Below, in pieces: positions 1 to 10,918 of a DNA stretch of 64,000 nucleotides. The stretch's first letter is position 1; the number at the start of each line of letters is the position of its first letter. Below the pieces are notes generated by a model. That model was not told the origin of the DNA, ran no database searches, and saw only the letters and a program-made list of their open reading frames with translations. The translations under genes were made by a program, and so were the position numbers. Source of the DNA: Penicillium oxalicum (Eukaryota; Ascomycota; Eurotiomycetes; Eurotiales; Aspergillaceae); NCBI RefSeq assembly GCF_001723175.1, contig NC_064654.1:1364001-1428000 (forward strand), written 5' to 3'.

Positions 1-898
1 CTCTCAGTGGTTGATAGGGCGGTTTATTGAGATGTATTAGGGTTTCTCCTGCTACTGGATTTGATTTAGGGGTTTAAGCTAAAAGATATGGTGGTACAAC
101 AATGCGAAGCATTTCCTCCTTCCTGATATGCTTGGACAAAACTTCCCAAGGCACGAGTTCCTTAGCCGCCGAAATCTTTATATGTGAATAGAAGAGGTCG
201 CGGATGCACTGAGGCTCCCTATGAATCCACAACCTACCACGCACAGTATCTCTGCTACCATCATGATACACTACCGAGAATAATATATCAGGAGTGTGAA
301 CTGTATTGTGATTGTATAATATGCCGAAAAAACGTTTGAAACTCCTTATCCTAGACAACAATTCCACGTCTAATATCTTGGGCTAACACAAGGTTATTAT
401 ATACTGAAGGCGAGGGGGGGGGGGGGGGGGGGCTGGATGGATGGATTGCAGGAAGACTTACTATTTCGTCTAGAGATGGAAGTATAAGGATTGCACTATC
501 CCGGTTTCGTTGTGAAGACCGTCTTCGAGATCTGTTTTGTAAGGGCCGTGATTCTGTCGTCTCTAGTGTGAGAAGACGGGACTAAATATGCTGAGCTCTG
601 CGACTAACTAACTAGAAGTATTTTTAACTTGACAAGCACCTGAGTCTGTCTCGACTGTCGGTTGGACCGGATTATTTAGGTTGGAAGCAAGGTAGCTGGT
701 CCCCGGTTTATATACTATGGCTTCAGACCGCGCACATGGGATTTTGGCACAAGGAAACTCTTGGTCTGAGCCCCTGCTGGACCCTGGCCCTTTATCTCCC
801 CTAAAGAAAGAATTATCATCTTCGTTAGAGAAAATAAAAGATCGTATATAAGTAGGAAATAAGATCCGAATAGAGAGAGTGGGAAGCTAGTTTATGAT
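1..898. other. gene-poor flank of retrotransposon, with poly-G run
   Basis: No coding region that I can support. A 97-codon minus-strand frame at 74-367 has no recognisable motif and sits in sequence of the same degraded character as the region right of the retrotransposon. A run of 19 G residues lies at 414-432, followed by a short GGAT repeat. This sequence was contiguous with position 8504 onward before the retrotransposon inserted, as the target duplication shows. Confidence 0.5.
414..432. repeat. poly-G homopolymer (19 nt)
   Basis: Nineteen consecutive G residues followed by CT and a GGAT-type repeat. Such a long G run is unusual and is error-prone for sequencing, so its length is uncertain. 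Confidence 0.9.
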
Positions 899-903
899 AG
901 CGG
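899..903. repeat. target site duplication AGCGG (left copy)
   Basis: The five bases AGCGG immediately before the left LTR are repeated exactly immediately after the right LTR at 8499-8503. A 5-bp duplication is the size expected for Ty3/gypsy integrases and proves that the two LTRs belong to one insertion. Confidence 0.9.
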
Positions 904-1638
904 TGTTACGCGGTGCCGACCGGTCACTGTGAGTTAGAACGTCCTGGGCCGATACTTGCCTGCTATCCTAACTTCCAATCCCAAGACCTGGTCTCTCAAT
1001 CGTACCGTTGCTTCGCAAAGCCTTACTGCGGGTTGAATCCTGTTGAGTGTCTTGCAAGACGTGCCAGAGGTGCGCGCCAAGTAGGTCAATCACTAAGTGT
1101 TACCACTGAGTGAATCCCCTACCTGTAGGTTGGGTTTGTCTTAGAGTTGAACCGTGGAGTGCAAAGTGCTTCAAGGTAGTAACCAAGTAACAATGTGCAA
1201 TTGATCGCGAAGAACTAAATACATGATGCTAAACAGAGTGTCCTTATATATCCAGTCCTTCCTATCACTGATGAGTCGAGACTCATCACTGATGCGCCAG
1301 GACTCATCACCGATGAGTCCATCCTATCACCGATAGGATATAGTCACGTGATAAGTTACTAGTTACTCGCACTTGGGCGTAATTCCGGGCTAGTAAAATG
1401 GCGGCCGTTTCCTGCGTCGCGCTAACCGTCTTATAGAGTAAGAGGGTGTCGTTTGTGTCGGTTAGCTGTAGGCTGCTTCTGGTGCCTGCCCTGAATGTCT
1501 CCTCCTTGGGTCCCTCGGGGCACGCCTAAGTATACCGAAACGCACGTGATAACGCTATTCCCTAGTGTCCGCAGAATGATTGGTCCTTAGTCGTTACTAA
1601 ATAACTGCGGCCCCCGCGCTTCTTTGAGGTCCGTAATA
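904..1638 (-). repeat. LTR (left; 3' LTR of the element)
   Basis: 735 bp, starts TGTTAC and ends GTAATA (mutated from GTAACA, still intact in the other LTR). It aligns to 7762-8498 over its full length with 13 C/T transitions and four single-base indels. All 13 transitions are CpA versus TpA on the plus strand. It contains three consecutive short hairpins at 1269-1288, 1300-1320 and 1322-1338, and a TCACGTGA palindrome just after them. Confidence 0.95.
1269..1338. repeat. three tandem hairpins inside the LTR
   Basis: Three perfect inverted repeats follow one another. TGATGAGTC pairs with GACTCATCA (1269-1288, 2-nt loop). GGACTCATC pairs with GATGAGTCC (1300-1320, ACC loop). TCCTATC pairs with GATAGGA (1322-1338, ACC loop). 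They share the core TCAC(T/C)GAT. The same array occurs in the right LTR at about 8126-8195, where two CpA to TpA changes unpair one base in each of the first two stems. The role is unknown; it could be a regulatory or RNA-structure element. Confidence 0.8.
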
Positions 1639-1660
1639 TCATCCCCTCCTTCCCTGTCCT
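1639..1660 (-). other. polypurine tract of the retrotransposon
   Basis: On the minus strand, a run of about 20 purines (AAGGACAGGGAAGGAGGGGA, then TGA) sits directly against the LTR that is downstream in element orientation. This is the expected position of the plus-strand primer for reverse transcription. Confidence 0.75.
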
Positions 1661-1758
1661 TTGTCCTCAAAGGATTTAAGTGTTGGTGTCCCCTCAGGTT
1701 TGTTTGCTTGTTTTTCTGTTTTCTCCCTATTTCTTTCTTATGGCCTATTCTGCTGACT

Positions 1759-2438
1759 ATGTCTTCCAAGGCTTCTGTTCGTTCGTAAGAACGCTTTAAC
1801 TCGTCGTATCGAAGACGAAGGTTTTCAATCTGTGATTCCTTGCGAACGTTGCGTTCGCTTGAAACGAGTGTGTATTCGCGCCGATTGTTCCGATCGCTGT
1901 GGTGACTGCGTGCGCGCTGGCGGTGGTGTGAAGTGTATGATGCCGTCTCCTTCGTTTACTGATGCGGAGTGGCGTCGTTTGGTTAAGTCTCAAAATCAAA
2001 TTGAGGAGGAGGAGGAGGCTATCCTAGCTAAGCTCCTTCGGCTCCGAAAGCAGAAACGTTTGTTGCAAAAACGTGCTGGCGATTTCATCGCTCGAGACTT
2101 CAAGGAAGTCGCCGAGTTAGAAGAGTTGGAGCGTCGCGAGGTTGAAGAGCGCGAACGCCTTGAAAAAGAGAGGCTCGAACAAGAGCGTCTCGAATCCGAA
2201 CAAAATGAGCGTGCTGCAGAGAGTACCCGTGCCGCGACCGGGGTTCCTTTATCTGCTGTGGCCGACGGCCAAGTCCTTGCGGCGTCGTCAGAGGATCCTA
2301 CTCTGACTTAGTTGTTGAATGATCCTTCCTTTTCTTGGGCCGACCTGGATTCCTCTTGGTTGGTTGGGAATACCGGGTCGCCCTCTCCTGTTGGTGAAAC
2401 CGTCGAACTAGCTGGTGGCAGCCCCTCAGGTTCTCAAT
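1759..2438 (+). pseudogene. antisense Cys-rich ORF within the retrotransposon
   Basis: A plus-strand reading frame, antisense to gag-pol, lies between the chromodomain and the left LTR. An ATG at 1759 starts MSSKASVR. A GTTC duplication at 1777-1784 then shifts the frame, which continues uninterrupted from about 1781 to 2308. A TAG at 2309-2311 (probably CAG before RIP) interrupts it, and the same frame runs on to a TAG at 2436. The N-terminal part carries a Cys cluster beginning CERCVRLKRVC and continuing with four more Cys, resembling a Zn2Cys6-like or other metal-binding knuckle. It is followed by an acidic, Glu/Arg-rich predicted coiled coil (roughly codons 55-130). Similar Cys-cluster ORFs accompany some fungal gypsy elements, but I cannot name a family with certainty. 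The function is unknown. Confidence 0.7.
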
Positions 2439-5400
2439 AGGTTCCATATATTTTCTGAGGTATCGTATCCTTTCCACTTTACTAAGTAGTGAGGCTTTCC
2501 GCTGATTTTGTTGGTGTCCAGGATTTCTTCGACCATATTTATTTTCGGTTTCTTCTCCGATTTCTACGTTGGTAGCGATTTTGGCGCTCTTAGGTGCTTT
2601 TTCTAATAATGAGACATGAAATGTGGCATGGATGCGTCGTATGCTGTCAGGTAGCTTTAATCGGTAATTGAGCGGTCCTGTTTTTGCTTCGATTTAAATG
2701 GTCCCAATTTGAGGTGGTCGAGCTTTGCGCTAGGTCGTGTGGTGCGGATGTTGCGTCGTAAGAGGTAAACTTTCTCCCCCTTTCGAAAGTCCGGCGCCTC
2801 CTGGCGCGACTGATCGTAGTAGTTTTTCATGCGCAGATTGAGAAACTCGATGTCCCTTGTCAGTTGCAAATGCAGTTGCTTAAGCCTAGTCGCTAGTAGT
2901 CTCGACGATTCTGCGAGTGGCTGTTTTCCGATAGTTTTCCCGATAATAGTGGGTTAAACCTATAGTTAGCGAAGAATGGTGTTTCTCTGGTGGTAGCGTG
3001 CATGGCGTTGTTGTACGCCAACTGCGCTATTGGTAACAATCCTGCCTAGTCATCCTGTTGGTAATTGACGTAGTGTCGTAGGTATTGTTCTAGAGTTTGG
3101 TTGACTCTTTCGGTTTGTCCGTTAGTTTGCGGGTGGTACGCGGTAGAGAGTCTATGCTCAATGCCGAGTTGTCCGCCAATGACTGCTATATATTCGATGT
3201 GAACAGTTTGTCTCTGTCCGAGGTAATCTTGCTCGGTGTCCATGGTTGGCAAACACATGTTTGAGTAGTAGGTTGGCTATCTGTCGTGTATCGATGGTTT
3301 CCGTTGTCGGTATCATGTGTGCGTACTTAGTCAGTCGATCGACGACTACTATTATTATGTTATTTCCTTCTGAGACAGGTAACTTCGTTATGAAGTCTAT
3401 TGTGATCTATTCCTATGGTTGTTGTGGTACTTCGGCCAATTCCATCTCTCCGTATGGTGCGTGTCGTGACGTCTTGTTTCGTTGACACGAGTTATATTGC
3501 TGAATGTACTTCCGGACTTTTCTGTATAGTGCCGGGATGTAGTAATTCCGCGTGATTTTTTCGATGGTTTTTTCGATACCAGGGTGTCCCTGTGTTGGTT
3601 CGTCGTGATGTAGCTGTATGATCTGTGTTTGGAGGTTTCTGGGAACGTACACTAGTCTATGAATGTAGACTAAGCCGTTATTCGTCAGGGCTGTGTTGTT
3701 GCCTAGAACTTTTGTAGTGATTCGTCGGTCCGTGTGCCGTCTCGAATCCTTTCGATCTATTCGTCGTTCTGGACCTCGCTAGTCGCTGCGAGCGTCTGGT
3801 GATTGTAGACGATGTTTCCTTCGTTATCTTTTGCCAAGATTGCTGGTGCTGCCTCCTTGGTACCTAGTTCATAGTCGGGTCGTCGACTAAGCGCGTCCGC
3901 GACCGTGTTTTCGGTCCCTTTACAGTGCACGATCTTGAAGTCGTATTGGGCTAAGGTCTCCGCCTATCTGGCTTGTCGCCTTGTAAGTTTCTTCGTAGTC
4001 GTAAAGTACGTGAGATTGTGGTGATCTGTCCGAACGATCACTGTGTGCTTGGCCCCTTCCAAGTAGGCTCTCCACGTCTGAAATGCTGATACTATGGCTA
4101 GCAGTTCCTTGTCGTGTACGTCGTAGTTGATTTCCGCGGGTATTATCTTGCGAGACTAGAAAGCAGGTCTGAGCTTGCCGTCTTGTCCTGGTTGCATGAG
4201 CTGTGCTCTAAGCGCGAAATCAGATGCGTCGGTTTCTATGATGATTGGTGCATCGTAGTTGAATATGGCTAGGATCGCTTTCTGCCTTTTTGTTATATAT
4301 TCCCTTGAGTGCGGTAAATGATTTTTCTGCTTCTTCGTCCACTGGAACGGTATCCCCTTTTTGGTGAATCGGTATAGTCCTGCCGTATACTTTGAGTACT
4401 GCGGTATTAATTTTCGATAGTAGTTCGCAAGTCCAAGAAAACTCTGTACGTCCTTGACGCATGTTGGCGTTGGCTATTCGAGTATGCTCTTGACTTTATC
4501 TTGTTCATTCCCAGTCCGTCAGGCTAATGGTGTATCCGAGGAAACTTGTCTGTTGGATGAAACTCGCATTTCTTGAGTTTGAGCGTCACCTCTGCTTCCC
4601 TGAGTCGTTGTAGTACTTTCCTGTTGTGCTCGATGTGTCTTCCTCGGTTTTGGAGAACACTAGGATATCGTCGAGGTATGCGATCACGAACTTGTCGAGG
4701 TATCCTTGTAGGATATGGAAGATGAACCGTTGAAATGATGCGGGTGCGTTGGTAAGACCAAACGGCATAACCTTGTACTCGTAGTGCCCGTATTTGGTTC
4801 TGAACGCCGTCTTCCACTCATCTCCTTCCTTGATTCGGAGTCGATTGTACGCGTTGGTAATATCGTACTTGCTGAAATATTTCGCTCCTTGAATGATGTC
4901 TTGGATTTCGTTGATTAACGGTAACGGGTGCCGGTCCTTGATCGTAATGTCGTTGAGCTGTCGGTAGTCAACGCACATTCTGAGTTCCCCTCCTTTCTTC
5001 GGTACAAATAGGATTGGATATCCTGCTGAAGATTTCGAGTGTTGAATGTTCCCCTTCTTAAGGTTATCCTTGATGTATTCTTCTAGTGTCGCTGACTCTT
5101 TCTGCGATAGTGGGTAGATCGGCATGAACTTTGGTTCCTCGCCGTCCTTGATCTTTATCTTATGGTCGAACGGACCATGCTCTGGTAGCTTACTATCCCT
5201 TGGTGGCGTGAACACGTCTTGGAATTCCGCATATTCCGCTGGTATTTTGTGTTCTTCTTCTGGCGCTTCTGTGGCGCATAGAGCTGTTGCTGCGTCGTGA
5301 ACGAGGACATATTCCTCTAGTTCCTGGTCGGTATGTTGCTTCCTTGCTTAACCGTCGCGATGTCTCGTGCATCGATCGTGTTTCTGTTGGGCCTGCCTCC

Positions 5401-7721
5401 TGGCCGAAAACTCCTCTTAAGTTCGCCTTCGTGAGGGTTCTCATGAGCACCTGCCACCCCATGGCTAAGTGTCGTTAGCGTGTTCTGTTTCCTTCCGGTC
5501 TATTTCTCGCTCGTGACTCGACAGTTGCACCTGAAGAGTAGGTCATTAGTTTGCTAGTTAATATCGGGGTTGTGCTTCCTTAACCAAGGAACGCCCAAAA
5601 CGATATCGTACTGTCCTAGTGGGGTCACGTCGAAGTTGATGATTTCGAAGTGGTCTCTAATAACTATTGGTAGGGGTCCGCTTTCGTGGGTAATCCCTGG
5701 TCCAAGACTTTCTCCGTTAAGTCCGATAATTGGCACGACCTGGGGTTTTTCTTATCCTTTGATCTGATAGCGGTTCTTGTACCTGGGATCCATGAAGTTA
5801 CTAGCTGCTCCCGAGTCGATTATTACTATAGTTGATCTGAGCATGATGTTGGCCGTAATCCTTATGTGTCGTCCCTAGGCTGTCGCTGCGAGTTGCCGCT
5901 GTTCGTCGCGTAGTTTTCTTTTTCCAAACCAGACTCCTGCGTATTCTGGTTTCCAGTTGGGTTTCTTTTCCTATTGTAGAGGTCTAGGTTCGAGGCTCTT
6001 CTCGACCTTCCCTGATGCGTGTACCTAGCATCCATCGTCGTAACAACCTACTACGGCTCTGAGATCGTGCTGAGGGTGTCGTGCGTATCCTCTGCATGCA
6101 TACCTTGGGTTGTTATATGGATATTGTTCTGTATTCTCTTGGGGGTTCCTTTCTGAGGCTGTGTAGTGGTATCCTTCCCTGGGAGTTGCGGTGGAGTTTC
6201 TGGGATTTCTGGAGTTCCTGGGTTCTCGCTTGGTGTTCCCGGGGTCCGTCCCGCTCCTTCCTGGGTTTCGTAGGATAACTCCTGGGAGTCGGTGGGGTCC
6301 TATGGCCGTACTGGGTCCACCCTTGACTCTCGATATTCTCCTAATCTATTTCGGGAAATTCTTCCGTCGCGTGCTCTGCGCTGATTAGGCCGCGGTAAAC
6401 TATATCGTCTGCGAAGGTTCCGGGGGTTATATCCTTGGTGATTTGTCGTATCACTTCCGCCCGTTCTTCGTAGTCGTCGAAGGTGTCCAAGGTTTTACCC
6501 TTCTTGGTTTGGTTCCGTATACTCGTCTAGTCCCCTTCGCGGGTAGTGGCGATGCGTACCTTCTTGCCGTTGCGTAGCGGCGTCTTGGAGCTATCGTCGG
6601 TGGCTCGTAGCTGCTGAGGCGGAACCTAATCGTCCTGGGTTGCCCTTATTTGTTGTGGCCTTGCGTTGTTGCGTCTTTCGCTGCGCTCACGCGCCTATGG
6701 CTTTGCGTTGTTGTGCTTTTCCTTGCACTCACGCGCCCTGTGCCCTGCTTTTCTATATTAAAGCATAAGTTGTTGTCTCTTCGTCGTTTCTCTTCATTGC
6801 TTGGGAGTCTCGCTGCGTCGAGCTCATTGGCTTTGGTCTATAGGGGTCGCTGTCCCTTATGGGTCTGTTTGGTCGTTTGTCGTACCGATGGTGTGATGGT
6901 CGGCAGTGCCTCGGCGCTATCCTTTAATTTCCCTTTTTTCTATTTGTCGATCGTATAGGCGATTGTCGATTCGTACTGCTACGTCGATAAGTTTTTCTAT
7001 AGTGTCTGGTCGATCGATCCGCGCAAGCTCGTCCTTGATATGGGGTTTGAGTCCGTGGTCGTAGTACGGAATCAAAGCGTAGTCTTCCTATTGCAGTATC
7101 GCTGAAGTTGCATGAACTCGGCCGTGTAGGCGGATGCTGATCTAGTTTGTCGAATTCGTTTTAATTTGCGTTTAGCTGTCTTCTTGGCATCAATGTCGCT
7201 AAAAGTTCGTTCGAGGTGCTGTCGAAACGTAGTGTAGCTGCTAAAGATTGATTGCGTGGTCGTGTTCTATTCATCGCTATCTTTTTCGTAGTACTCGCGG
7301 ATGTATGGTTCGAGCTAGTCCTATGCCTGTCCTCGCAGGTAGGCTGACACGAAAATGACCTTGCTGCCTTCGCTGACGAGGCGTCCTTTGTTGACGTCGA
7401 TATGGATATCTATCTGCGTCAGGAATCCTCGCAATTTCTGTCTGTTGCTATCGAAGGTCTCAGCCTTCGGGAGCTTAGGTGCTCAACGGCAGTTGCTGGG
7501 GCTGAAGCGACGACTTGAGTATGGAGTTGCTCCAAGTGGTCCTTTACGCTTGTCGAATGGACGTTGTAGTTCGCGCCTAGTTGATTAAGGTGTTCTCGAA
7601 GTTGTCCGACGATAGTTTTGAGATTCTGAATCTCCATGTCACGTTCGTCGTCTGAGTCGGGTTCGGTTGTCGTGGTTCGAGTGGGAGTTTTTCCTTTCGG
7701 GGTACTGTCGTTGCCTGCTAT
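2425..7721 (-). pseudogene. gag-pol remnant (gag, PR, RT, RNase H, INT, chromodomain)
   Basis: Minus strand, heavily interrupted. The original gag start at 7721 now reads ATA instead of ATG. Gag coding continues through about 6300, with TAG at former Trp codons (for example near 7320). An aspartic-protease region lies at about 5554-5760 (QYDIVLGVPWLRKHNPDIN). The reverse transcriptase spans 4586-5215 with the palm motifs CVDYRQLN and YLDD. RNase H spans about 3890-4280, ending ADALSRRPDY. The integrase HHCC zinc region is at 3413-3652, and the end of the catalytic core at 3046-3258 carries [19 protein letters not shown]-like segment is at 2657-2869. A chromodomain (HYLVKWKGYDTSENIW) lies at about 2425-2545. 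Both nonsense changes and frameshifts are present, so no functional polyprotein can be made. Confidence 0.9.
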
Positions 7722-7761
7722 GATGACTATGCTTCACGGTCCAAAGACAGGGCGATCAATG

Positions 7762-8498
7762 TGTTACGCGGTGCCGACGGTCACTGTGAGTTAGAACGTC
7801 CTGGGCCGATACTTGCCTGCTATCCTAACTTCCAATCCTAAGACCTGGTCTCTCAATCGTACCGTTGCTTCGCAAAGCCTTACTGCGGGTTGAATCCTGT
7901 TGAGTGTCTTGCAAGACGTGCTAGAGGTGCGCGCCAAGTAGGTCAATCACTAAGTGTTACTACTGAGTGAATCCCCTACCTGTAGGTTGGGTTTGTCTTA
8001 GAGTTGAACCGTGGAGTGCAAAGTGCTTCAAGGTAGTAACTAAGTAACAATGTGTAATTGATCGCGAAGAACTAAATACATGATGCTAAACAGAGTGTCC
8101 TTATATATCTAGTCCTTCCTATCACTGATGAGTCGAGACTCATTACTGATGCGCCAGGACTCATCACCGATGAGTCTATCCTATCACCGATAGGATATAG
8201 TCACGTGATAAGTTACTAGTCACTCGCACTTGGGGCGTAATTCCGGCGCTAGTAAAATGGCGGCCGTTTCCTGCGTCGCGCTAACCGTCTTATAGAGTAA
8301 GAGGGTGTCGTTTGTGTCGGTTAGCTGTAGGCTGCTTCTGGTGCCTGCCCTGAATGTCTCCTCCTTGGGTCCCTCGGGGCACGCCTAAGTACACCGAAAC
8401 GCACGTGACAACGCTATTCCCTAGTGTCCGCAGAATGATTGGTCCTCAGTCGTTACTCAAATAACTGCGGCCCCCGCGCTTCTTTGAGGTCCGTAACA
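7762..8498 (-). repeat. LTR (right; 5' LTR of the element)
   Basis: 737 bp, TGTTAC to GTAACA, a direct repeat of 904-1638. Eight of the 13 transitions carry T in this copy and five carry T in the left copy. Both LTRs were therefore mutated after insertion, always on the same strand. Confidence 0.95.
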
Positions 8499-8503
8499 AG
8501 CGG
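8499..8503. repeat. target site duplication AGCGG (right copy)
   Basis: Exact repeat of 899-903 directly after the right LTR. Confidence 0.9.
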
Positions 8504-8756
8504 CAGGCAGAGGTAGTTAGCAGGTTGCAAAGAAGATGGGAATATTATAAAGTGATCAAAGCTATTTATTCAGATATATATATAAATCTTTGTTTCTATT
8601 AGATTTATTTCCTATAATTTACGCCTTTCCGTGGAGAAATAACCATCTAGTTATGGTAAGTAACTATACTCCTCAAGAGAGTAATTGTACTAACCTCTAA
8701 AGCCCTCTCCGGTTCCTCGGCTAGTCTTGGCTCCTCTAGCAAGCTAGCCTTAAAGG

Positions 8757-9210
8757 AACTGATTTATTTAAAAATTGATTTTATATACTTCTGGACTTGG
8801 GATCTACCAGAGGAATTTAGCTAGGATGCTAGATTGTTGCTGGACAAGTGCAAGTCTTTGAAATACGTGAGCCCGTCTGAACCCTTCGACGAAAAGGTTG
8901 TCGCCTTGGTAGAGGAGGTATTAGCCGATTGGAACTATGATACTGTTCTCAAGTTAGCCCTGACAACTTAGCATTTTGACTATTGCTATTTTGAGGAACC
9001 CCTTGTATTAGCCTTAGATGATTTGGTCTCCTTCTTAAGTCGACCCGATCTAGCCGTGATCGAGATACTAAAAGACCGATATAGAAGTATAATAGGCCCG
9101 GGCGCTATACTGAACGAGTCCTCCGATTTTTTGCTATTCTTAAACTAAACCCAGAATGAGGGTAGGGTTCGGGTATTGCCTAGATTTTTCAAATGCTCTT
9201 TTGTGTGACT
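8757..9210 (+). pseudogene. degraded reading frame, unknown family
   Basis: One plus-strand frame reads as ordinary protein (for example FDEKVVALVEEVLADW and DDLVSFLSRPDLAVIEIL) for about 150 codons. It is interrupted only by isolated TAG/TAA codons and ends at a TGA near 9210. There is no frameshift, and the stops could be TGG, CAG or CAA codons changed by C to T or G to A. This is the pattern of a gene killed by RIP. I do not recognise the protein. Confidence 0.55.
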
Positions 9211-9567
9211 AATCTATATAAGAGGTCGTAAAGCAATATAGCGGGAGTTAGTATGAAGGGTAGGATTTGAAACATGGATGTCGTGAATTATCGAGTTCCG
9301 GATCTTTAAAGAAATAGGAAATTCAACCACCATAACCTGCCTTCGTATACAGTCACTATCGCGTGAGAAGAGGGACAAACATTCGTGTATGATACAACGT
9401 AGCTTGCGTCTAATCATTTCCGTAGTTCTTGGAATGCTGTCTAAGAAGCCCGGAATTGATTGGTCGTCTGCTATCTACCCCTATCTACCCCGCTCGGAGT
9501 CTCCCTTACTTCAGGAAATCAATCTCGGTTCTCTCTTTCTACACAATCAATCCCTCTCTACCTAGCA

Positions 9568-10750
9568 ATGATAGTCTCTGAATCGGATATCTTATATGCG
9601 TTGAGGACTCTTCAAAAGGCTCTAGGTAGAATACTTTATGCCTATCGCGACCTAGCTTTACAAGTTTTGGATCAGATTAAGTCTGTTCTCAGCAGCACTG
9701 GAGAAGAAGAGCCTGAGAGATATACTTCTCAGTTAGTAGACGGGATTAACACGGATCACGCCCTTCTTCGCGGAACTAGCTTTAATCATCCAATACTACG
9801 CGGTGATGAAGTATCGGCCTCAGGTTGTTGTTCCACGAGATCATCTTGCAATAATCTGATTCCTTCGTCCGTCTTGAGTAACGTTTTATCTTCTTCTGGA
9901 TCAATAGCTTCTGATCAAGCTTCAACAAAGAAGCGTAAGAGAGGCGACGGCCAAATAGATCGACCCGCAAAATTACTAGCAGCTGTGAAGCAGCGCCTTC
10001 TAGAGTTAGAAGACTTCTCCAAAAAAGACTCGCATCACTGGTTATTGTATGGTCAGGGAGATGCGCGACTTGAATATATCAAGCGGATTAACGGAAACAA
10101 AACCCCTAGTAATCAAGATCGACTCCTGAAGGGCCTTTGCTAAATATCTCTTGCTCAACAATTTATATTATAGGAGCGTGGACGAGGCTAGGACTCTAGG
10201 GTAGATTAGCTAGGCGAACAGATTCACACCTTCACCGCCTCTGAAAACGTAGGAGAATGGAAGAGCAGTAAAAGGTCTGGAAGAATCTCTTAGTATATCA
10301 GAGAGAAAGGTTATCCTAAATCCGAACACAGCGTAGCTAACAAAGCAATTTATCGCGGAACGAACCAGCTAGCGTTCCTGTGCCTGGTAGAGGAAGCTTT
10401 CAAGGGTTTCTCACGGGCGCAAGTAGATGGAACATTTGCTGCCGTAATAATCTTCTAATATACTGAGTTTTAGGCGTTGAAACTTTATGAATTGCCTAAG
10501 ATCCTTGACCTACTTCGAGAGGAACGCTATTGTGATGCTGTAAACGACGCGAACAAATCCGAATTACTCCTATAGCGCCTTTGCAATATTACTGCGTAGT
10601 CCAAAGGTATATAATCAGACTTCGAGTCAATTATCAAGGGCAATATTCCACATATTGGAGCTAATCCTGGACCTTGTTTGCGACTATTATTGCAAGGACT
10701 TACCGCAACGCATCATCAGCATCCAGCAGATAGCACTCTAATATCTTAAG
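9568..10750 (+). pseudogene. RIP-degraded gene of unknown function
   Basis: An ATG at 9568 opens a frame that is clean to 10143 (192 codons) and then continues in the same frame to about 10750 with roughly a dozen TAG/TAA stops and no frameshift. The clean part contains a basic stretch KKRKRG that could be a nuclear signal, and a Leu-rich segment (LLAAVKQRLLELEDF). After the stops it stays protein-like (GTNQLAFLCLVEEAFKGFS, LYELPKILDLLREERYCDAV). Most stops fall where Gln or Trp would be plausible, as expected from CpA to TpA change on either strand. I do not recognise the family. It lies downstream of and opposite to the DUF3435 recombinase, so it could be degraded transposon cargo. Confidence 0.6.
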
Positions 10751-10918
10751 CCCAGAGAGGCTTATGCTAAGCTTTAGACGACCTATCAAGTATAGAATTC
10801 CGATCTTATAATAACACCGGCTCCTTGAGTAATCTCCGTGTGGTTGAAATAGCAGATAACGCTTTGCTCGGTAAGTATACTAGCCTACCTCGCGATAAAT
10901 ACTAATTCGAGGAATTCA

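Larger units (their letters stand above)
904..8498 (-). mobile_element. Ty3/gypsy chromovirus LTR retrotransposon, complete but inactivated
   Basis: A 7595-bp element bounded by near-identical LTRs and a 5-bp target duplication. Internal order on the minus strand is gag, protease, reverse transcriptase, RNase H, integrase, chromodomain, which is the Ty3/gypsy (Metaviridae) chromovirus order. A purine-rich tract abuts the LTR at 1639-1660, fixing the orientation as right to left. Every reading frame is broken by stops or frameshifts. The LTR differences and the visible stops (TGG to TAG, CAG to TAG) and lost gag start (ATG to ATA) fit CpA to TpA change on the plus strand, the signature of RIP. 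An additional Cys-rich ORF lies in antisense between the chromodomain and the downstream LTR. Full-length mobility is not expected unless supplied in trans. Confidence 0.95.

Noticed and set aside
1261..1300. Possible hammerhead ribozyme (CTGATGAG motif) in the LTR
   Set aside because: No GAAA strand or cleavage-site stem follows at the right distance; the motif is explained by the hairpin array.
7741..7761. Primer-binding site for the retrotransposon
   Set aside because: The bases inside the right LTR (minus strand CATTGATCGCCC...) do not clearly match a tRNA 3' end that I can name, so I did not annotate it.
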